Below are positions 59,325 to 64,000 of a stretch of DNA of 64,000 nt, one piece after another. Origin of the DNA: Isoetes taiwanensis (taxonomy: Eukaryota > Streptophyta > Lycopodiopsida > Isoetales > Isoetaceae); the NCBI GenBank assembly GCA_021234155.1, contig JAJEKV010000062.1, forward strand, positions 1,284,602-1,348,601, in the 5' to 3' direction. The translations under genes were made by a program, and so were the position numbers. Position 1 is the first letter of the stretch; every line of letters begins with the position of its first letter. Below the pieces are notes generated by a model that was given only the letters and a program-made list of their open reading frames with translations, did no database searches and was not told the origin of the DNA.

Positions 59325-59662
59325 AAAATTTTTGTTGAAAAAGATATTCCAATATGATGGACTGTGATGATTTCAGCATATATACACAACATGAGCAAGC
59401 TCATTTGGCTTTAGATTGTTTCAAAGGAAATGCAACAGCATTGAATAAGGTCAGATAGGTTCGCATTTTCTAGCTTTCTGGAAGCATGTGGGACTTATGT
59501 GCCATCACAAATGGCAGATGCATTTATGAACAGGTCATTGGTAGTGGAGACCAATATTGGAACAATTGCTTAAAATACTCTCATTCGTAGGTATGCCAAG
59601 TGTGGTAGTTTGGAAGAAGCAAGCAAGGTCTTGGTCTGCTCTAGTTGCACCAGACTATTCAA
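59325..59662 (+). pseudogene. PPR protein fragment, copy B
   Basis: Coding text WTVMISAYI (59,358), LALDCFKEMQQH (about 59,405-59,441), then a single frame with RFAFSSFLEACGTYVPSQMA, MNRSLVVETNIGTIA, an in-frame TAA, and NTLIRRYAKCGSLEEASKVL (about 59,571-59,630). This is a plant PPR repeat pair. The TAA is present in both A and B, so it is likely a real lesion. No C-terminal E or DYW domain is nearby. Confidence 0.85.
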
Positions 59663-59762
59663 CTGTTTGCAGTTTCAGCATTATTTGTGTTCATTATTTC
59701 AGCATTATTTGCAGTACATCATTGCCAGCCAAGATATCTGATATGAACAGCATGACTTTGCA

Positions 59763-59870
59763 GAGAACAGTTTGCATGAGATTGTGGTTGTTCATTTTGT
59801 TAGATCTATAAGAACAACTATTTAATATCAGCTGTCATCAATAACTTCCATCAACAATTTGTTGCGCTGC
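59763..59870 (+). repeat. 108-bp direct repeat right of PPR, copy B
   Basis: Second member of the pair bracketing the PPR fragment, 689 bp from the first. Confidence 0.9.
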
Positions 59871-60693
59871 TACATAAATAGAACTTAATAAATATTTTGC
59901 GTTGCCCTTGATAAAGCAGCATTATTCTAGTTCGTCAAACAAAACCAGCAGATAATGAGGTGATATCATGATGATAGCTTTTAACTAAACTAACTTATAG
60001 ATCAATATAGCCAGTATTATTCATTGACATCCGATTAGGATGCATAGATATCACAAATATTACAAACTTTCGTGAATGTCTACTTGTGTGTTTGTTCGTC
60101 ATGCTTATCACTGCTCAGTTTCTGCAGAAGCTATCTGCATCCTTTGAAGACCATGCAGACAGTGCAGTCACCGGCGCTTGTCCCTTCTTCAAGTGCACTT
60201 CCATTTTTTTATTCTTGTAAGTCACCAGCGCTTTTTGGAAGGTTGGATCTCCTAGTAGTGGGTGAAACCTGTATTCTTAAATCCAGCATTATGATACATT
60301 TGTAAATCGAGGGGGATTTATCAACAGTGCTTGCACAAATTACTTCTTAAGCTCTTAATTGAGATCTATATATGATTCCCTTTAGCACAATGAAGAACGT
60401 AACTTACATCCATGTAAGTTACATATGCTCTCATTAACCTTGAACCCGCTACAGGGCTTGCGGTTTCATACATATTACAAACATGAGATAGCTTGTGAGA
60501 ATACCCAATGGTAAGTTATCTGATAGAGCAGCAGACTTCACTACCAGCTCCAGAAATACCCATGCCATAGAAAGAATGTCATCGTATAAAGGGCCAACCA
60601 CGGTAGCCTTTGGCCTGATGCAAAACAATGTGTCATTAGAGACCATGGGGTTCAAATCTTTTCTAAAATCACAAGTTTACCATGCTTACGAGT

Positions 60694-60782
60694 GATTTCC
60701 TTGGAGGAAATGGAAAGACACTTATGTTTATTAACATATCTCCTGCTGAGTCAAATTTGGATGAGACTTAAAACTCTCTCTG
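60694..60782 (+). pseudogene. Kinesin-14 motor exon a, copy B
   Basis: DFLGGNGKTLMFINISPAES then NLDET, followed by a damaged LNSL and a GTAAGC donor at 60,783. This is the conserved LGGNxKTLMFxNISPxE segment near the end of the kinesin motor core, where microtubule binding and nucleotide switching meet. The upstream motor exons (P-loop, switch I) are not found, so only the 3' part of a kinesin gene is present. Confidence 0.85.
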
Positions 60783-60916
60783 GTAAGCTATCTTTATCTT
60801 TCTTTCTCAGCATGAATTCTAGTGTTAGGTACTGCTGGCTAGGTTTCACTTCTATAACAGGACTTTAAAAGATATCATACAGATATATTTTGTTGCATTT
60901 ACTGAACTTGGACAGC

Positions 60917-61062
60917 TATACAACTTGGGTAGGTCAATAACAAACCACCCTACAAAGAATATAATGCAAAAGAAAATTGTTCGTCTTAAGAAATTAGTTA
61001 GTTGTTGGAAGAACAAGCAAGTAGAAAGGCAGACGATGATGTCTTGAAGAAGTAAAGCATGA
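60917..61062 (+). pseudogene. Kinesin-14 exon b (post-motor helix), copy B
   Basis: Codes for VRSITNHPTKNIMQKKIVRL (about 60,930-60,988), then KKLVSCWKNKQVERQ and, after an indel, DDDVLEEVKHE. This matches the RLKKLVxYWKEQ...DDELEEI signature that follows the motor in the KCBP branch of plant kinesin-14. Together with exon a and the intron between them it identifies the source gene with good confidence. Confidence 0.8.
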
Positions 61063-61176
61063 AATTTTCAAATGAAAAATTTGGGTCATGATGGCCATTT
61101 ACTTTTTATATATGAAATTATTTTTCCTTATCTATGTATGAGGTACTTCAAGCTCATATTCTTAGGCTCCCAAACG

Positions 61177-63276
61177 AGCTGCATGGTGAATGGCCAACTA
61201 ATTCGCGAAGTTTCTCCTACAACCTTAAGCTTGATTTTGCAAAAGCTTATGACAGTGTCAGCTGGGAATTCATGCATCGTTGTATGCTAAGACTGGGATT
61301 TGGGGAACAATTCACATCGGATATTATGAAGCCGCATATCTGCCTTTCGGTATTTATCTGTTCCATGGTGAGAGATCATATGCCTTTTCACTTTCGGTCG
61401 TGGTATTCCCGGGGATGCCCTTTAGCACCATTGCTTTTTCACAATTGTTCGCGAGGAGGCTTTGTCACGGTTATTCACCATTGCAGCGGCAGAGGGACTT
61501 CTCCATGGTCTTGCAATGGAGGACGACTACCAAGAGGTTTGCAATCAATATGCGGGCGACACGTTCCTCTTCCTAGTCGCTAATGATGAGAATCTTGCTT
61601 ACGCCAAAATGCTTTTAGACACTTTTTCAGCGGCTTCCGGTGTTCTTGTGGGGTGGCGGTGTGTGCTTTGTGGACATTGGATAATCAGGCTCAGGCATGT
61701 GTTCCACGATTATCCATGGAAATTACTTCTTTGCATGGGGCGGGCCATCAAGTTGTTGGGGATTCCGGTTGGCATCCATGTTACTATGGATTTGCATGGG
61801 AGGAGATCATTAGAGGTTTGGAGAAGCACTTGTTACGGTGGTCCCTTTGCTAAGTTGTCTCTTGCGGTGTCGCATTACATTGGCCAAGTCGGGTCCTTAG
61901 TAGTACCCATGTTTATATGGCATCCTTCTTTGCTAGCACCACGAGATCAAAGTCGTGAGCTCATTGCAATAGTTTGGAACTTTATTTGGGAAGGTGTCTG
62001 GGGAAGGTCTTTGTGGTTAAGGTGGCTTGGTGAAGTGCATCCTTCCAAAATGGTGATGCGGGTATGATGGACTTCTTCTTTGCGAGCAAAGTGCTTATTT
62101 CAAAATTCATTTGGAGATTCACGAATGGTGAGGATGATTCTCTGGTTCCGCCTTCTTAGACAAGCTCTTGGTCCTTTGTATCCCTCTAGGCAAGAAGGCT
62201 GTCAAACCAGTCCTACCTTGGGCTTTATTTCAGACTCTGCAGCCTTTTCCAAGCGCTTCTCCATTTTTGCGTGGCTTGTTGGCAGCATGGGAGGCGGTCA
62301 GACATCTTTTCTGGCCATGCCCCTCTATCCACACCCTATTGAAGACTCCATGGTGGTGGGCACCACTGCCTCCGACCCTTAGCACCTCCATTGGCAGCCT
62401 CAGTTCATCCCCTTACACAGAGACGTTGGGTTCTTGCAGGTGTTGTCTCTATTCAAGCATGGTATGAGGAGGGTCGCCTACTATCTTGCTTTGAATTTGG
62501 GGGCAAAGTTCTGCTCTCGATGGGATGTATCTCTATGGGAGAAGGTCGAGAAAATTTGCCCCTCATAGTGCAAGTTGGTGCTCTTTGAAAGGGTGCCATG
62601 GGGATTTGTCATGAAAACATTCACAAAGGCAAGCAATTTGTCAGATCAGTATATCGCCTTCTTTTACCACCACAACCCCTCCAGTTGCCAGATGGGTGGC
62701 ACCTACATGTTCCACAACCCACTTTGTGTCGTACATGGCGATGGCTTTGGGACAAGTTGCTCCACCCTAAAGTCTCTGTACTGTGGTGGCAGATTATCCA
62801 CAGGTGCCTGCGGGTTAATGCCTTTCGACATCGCTATGATCCTCGCATATCTACAGTATGCCCGCTTTGCCTCTCGGACGTTGAGACTCTTGAGCATTGT
62901 CTCTTTGATTGTCCTGAGGTTCAACCAAATAATGTGGTCCGGCTACAAGGTTTGTTTAGCGGTACATTGACTGCCGATGCATCCTTTTGGCGTCCTATCC
63001 CAGCGCATGGCCCTCGGCTAAACAAAGGGCATTTCATCTTGGTTCCGGTTGGCTCCTATGGTCGATATGGGAGTCGCAGACACCACATCTTTCAGGTCAT
63101 TTATTCATCTGCACACAGTGTTATTACAGTGGCCCAGAAAAAGATATTGACAGCCTACGAGTGTTCTTCCCTTGACTCAGAACTGGTGGAACGCATCTGG
63201 ATTCAGTATCTTCGAATTGATTCTTACCATTAGCTGCATGATGAATGGCCAACTAATTCGCGAAGTTTCTCCTACA
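61177..63276 (+). mobile_element. L1-like RT fragment between 45-bp direct repeats, copy B
   Basis: Blocks: LKLDFAKAYDSVSWEFMH (about 61,224-61,277), the RT palm; RGCPLAPLLF; YAGDTFLFL (about 61,550-61,576), where the usual YADD reads YAGD; AIKLLGIPVG (about 61,745-61,775); RVNAFRHRYDP, VCPLCLSD-VETLEHCLFDCP (about 62,850-62,915), a zf-RVT zinc finger; and a C-terminus to the TAG at 63,231-63,233. It starts abruptly at the palm. Identical 45-bp sequences (AGCTGCATG(G/A)TGAATGG...) flank it at 61,177-61,221 and 63,232-63,276. There is no poly-A tail. The D-to-G change would inactivate RT unless it is a read error. Confidence 0.85.
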
Positions 63277-64000
63277 GCAGCTTACTTAGAGCTGACTGTG
63301 GTGGCAAAGTGTATTTGACATCGTACCATCAATGGGATTTGTCGGAATAGAAATACAGTACTAGTGGATGATATCCTGGCCATCTGTGAGTGCTAGCATG
63401 TTATCACGATATATATACAAACCCAAACCCACCAAACTCTGTAAAATGGAACTTGAATCGATACTAAGTGAACAACTAATTGCTTGCCATTTCCAAGATA
63501 ACCTCTGAATGGACATGCCTCTGTCCGAGTTTCTAACTTCACGTTTATTTAAAATGGTTGTAATTAGTTGTCTAGAATCATATATTTATCATAATTCTTA
63601 CTCATGTCGTCGTGGGAATTGTGTCATTTATATGGTTTTTAACTTCTATTGCAACGCTCTTTCTTTTCCAATCCTTTCTGGCATGTTTTTGGAAGTTTCA
63701 AGCATTGGATTGTTGGAATATGGGTAGTAATTCTTGACGTACCATCTTGAAGAATGCAAATTTGACAGATTTACAGATTCAGCTATTGTTGTTTGGGTTG
63801 ATGAGGAAACTCAAGAGGCGAATGCTAGAAATGGGTTTTTCAAGAGAAAATGCACAAAATAAGATAAAGCACAATTTCTGTTGTAGGCACCACAGGAAAT
63901 AAAAGCAGACCACTTGCTAAATGGAATTGTGTTAGATAAAATTATAGAAGGATTTATGTGATTTCATTGTTTGGCGCCAGGCTTGATTCCTCAATTCCTC
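63277..64000. other. Right end of window, no gene seen
   Basis: AT-rich, matching 17,864-18,595 of copy A to the last base. Confidence 0.6.

Larger units (their letters stand above)
40261..64000 (+). repeat. Copy B of large duplicated segment
   Basis: Same orientation and gene order as copy A, interrupted by a 4.8-kb inverted-repeat element at 50,443-55,259. Reading frames are usually better preserved here in the LINE-1, kinesin and L1-like parts, so it is the better reference for those features. It is still matching copy A at position 64,000, so it continues outside the window. Confidence 0.9.

Noticed and set aside
60449-60655. Minus-strand frame WVFLELVVKSAALSDNLPL, faintly similar to DOCK/SPIKE1 guanine exchange factors
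   Set aside because: The similarity is short and from memory. The plus strand of the same stretch is open for a similar length, so coding strand and family are uncertain.

Overview
The window looks like nuclear DNA of a land plant or close streptophyte relative. It encodes four Dof zinc-finger domains (a plant-specific transcription-factor fold), a PPR repeat fragment of plant type, kinesin-14 motor exons with the plant neck signature RLKKLVxxWK, plant-like GT-AG introns, and several families of decayed LINE retrotransposons. No bacterial operon, rRNA, tRNA or CRISPR array was seen. The first bases match the Oxford Nanopore ligation adapter. Duplicated segments differ mainly by small indels and by changes at CAG/CTG-type sites, so I treat the window as uncorrected long-read sequence. 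Almost every coding frame is therefore broken, and it is often impossible to separate real pseudogenes from read errors.

Layout. Copy A (about 33-18,595) and copy B (about 40,261-64,000) are the same large segment in the same orientation. In order, the segment carries: two short promoter/ORF modules; a poorly understood intron-rich stretch; a decayed LINE of the type with FVDFAKAF and YADD motifs (LINE-1 here); an antisense coding remnant; a third promoter module driving a long Dof-domain gene; a PPR fragment; kinesin-14 exons; and an L1-like reverse transcriptase fragment between direct repeats. Copy B is interrupted by a 4.8-kb element with hairpin-forming terminal inverted repeats (50,443-55,259). 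That element holds a 1.6-kb purine-only tract and a 229-bp tandem repeat. A shorter third copy, E (36,019-37,860), keeps the three promoter modules but lacks the 8 kb between modules 2 and 3.

Between A and B lie: intergenic sequence (18.6-21 kb); a third LINE type (21.7-23.3 kb); a cluster of seven 16-bp palindromes (24.66-24.94 kb); unassigned AT-rich sequence with small repeats; and three partial copies of another segment, D (30.3-39.6 kb), carrying antisense exons of an unrecognised gene. One D copy is split by a 5'-truncated LINE-1 and by two other retroelement 3' ends.

The most interesting object is the A/B/E repeat. Three gene-start modules share GGTCATCC-type upstream repeats and a TATATAA box only 34-39 bp before the ATG (one start has only a weaker ATATAA, about 45 bp away). 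The third module drives a gene with a lysine-rich N-terminus, repeated acidic-hydrophobic motifs resembling activation domains, and two Dof fingers made by an internal 1.28-kb duplication. Whether the repeat is a cargo-carrying mobile element or a segmental duplication of a gene cluster cannot be settled from this window.
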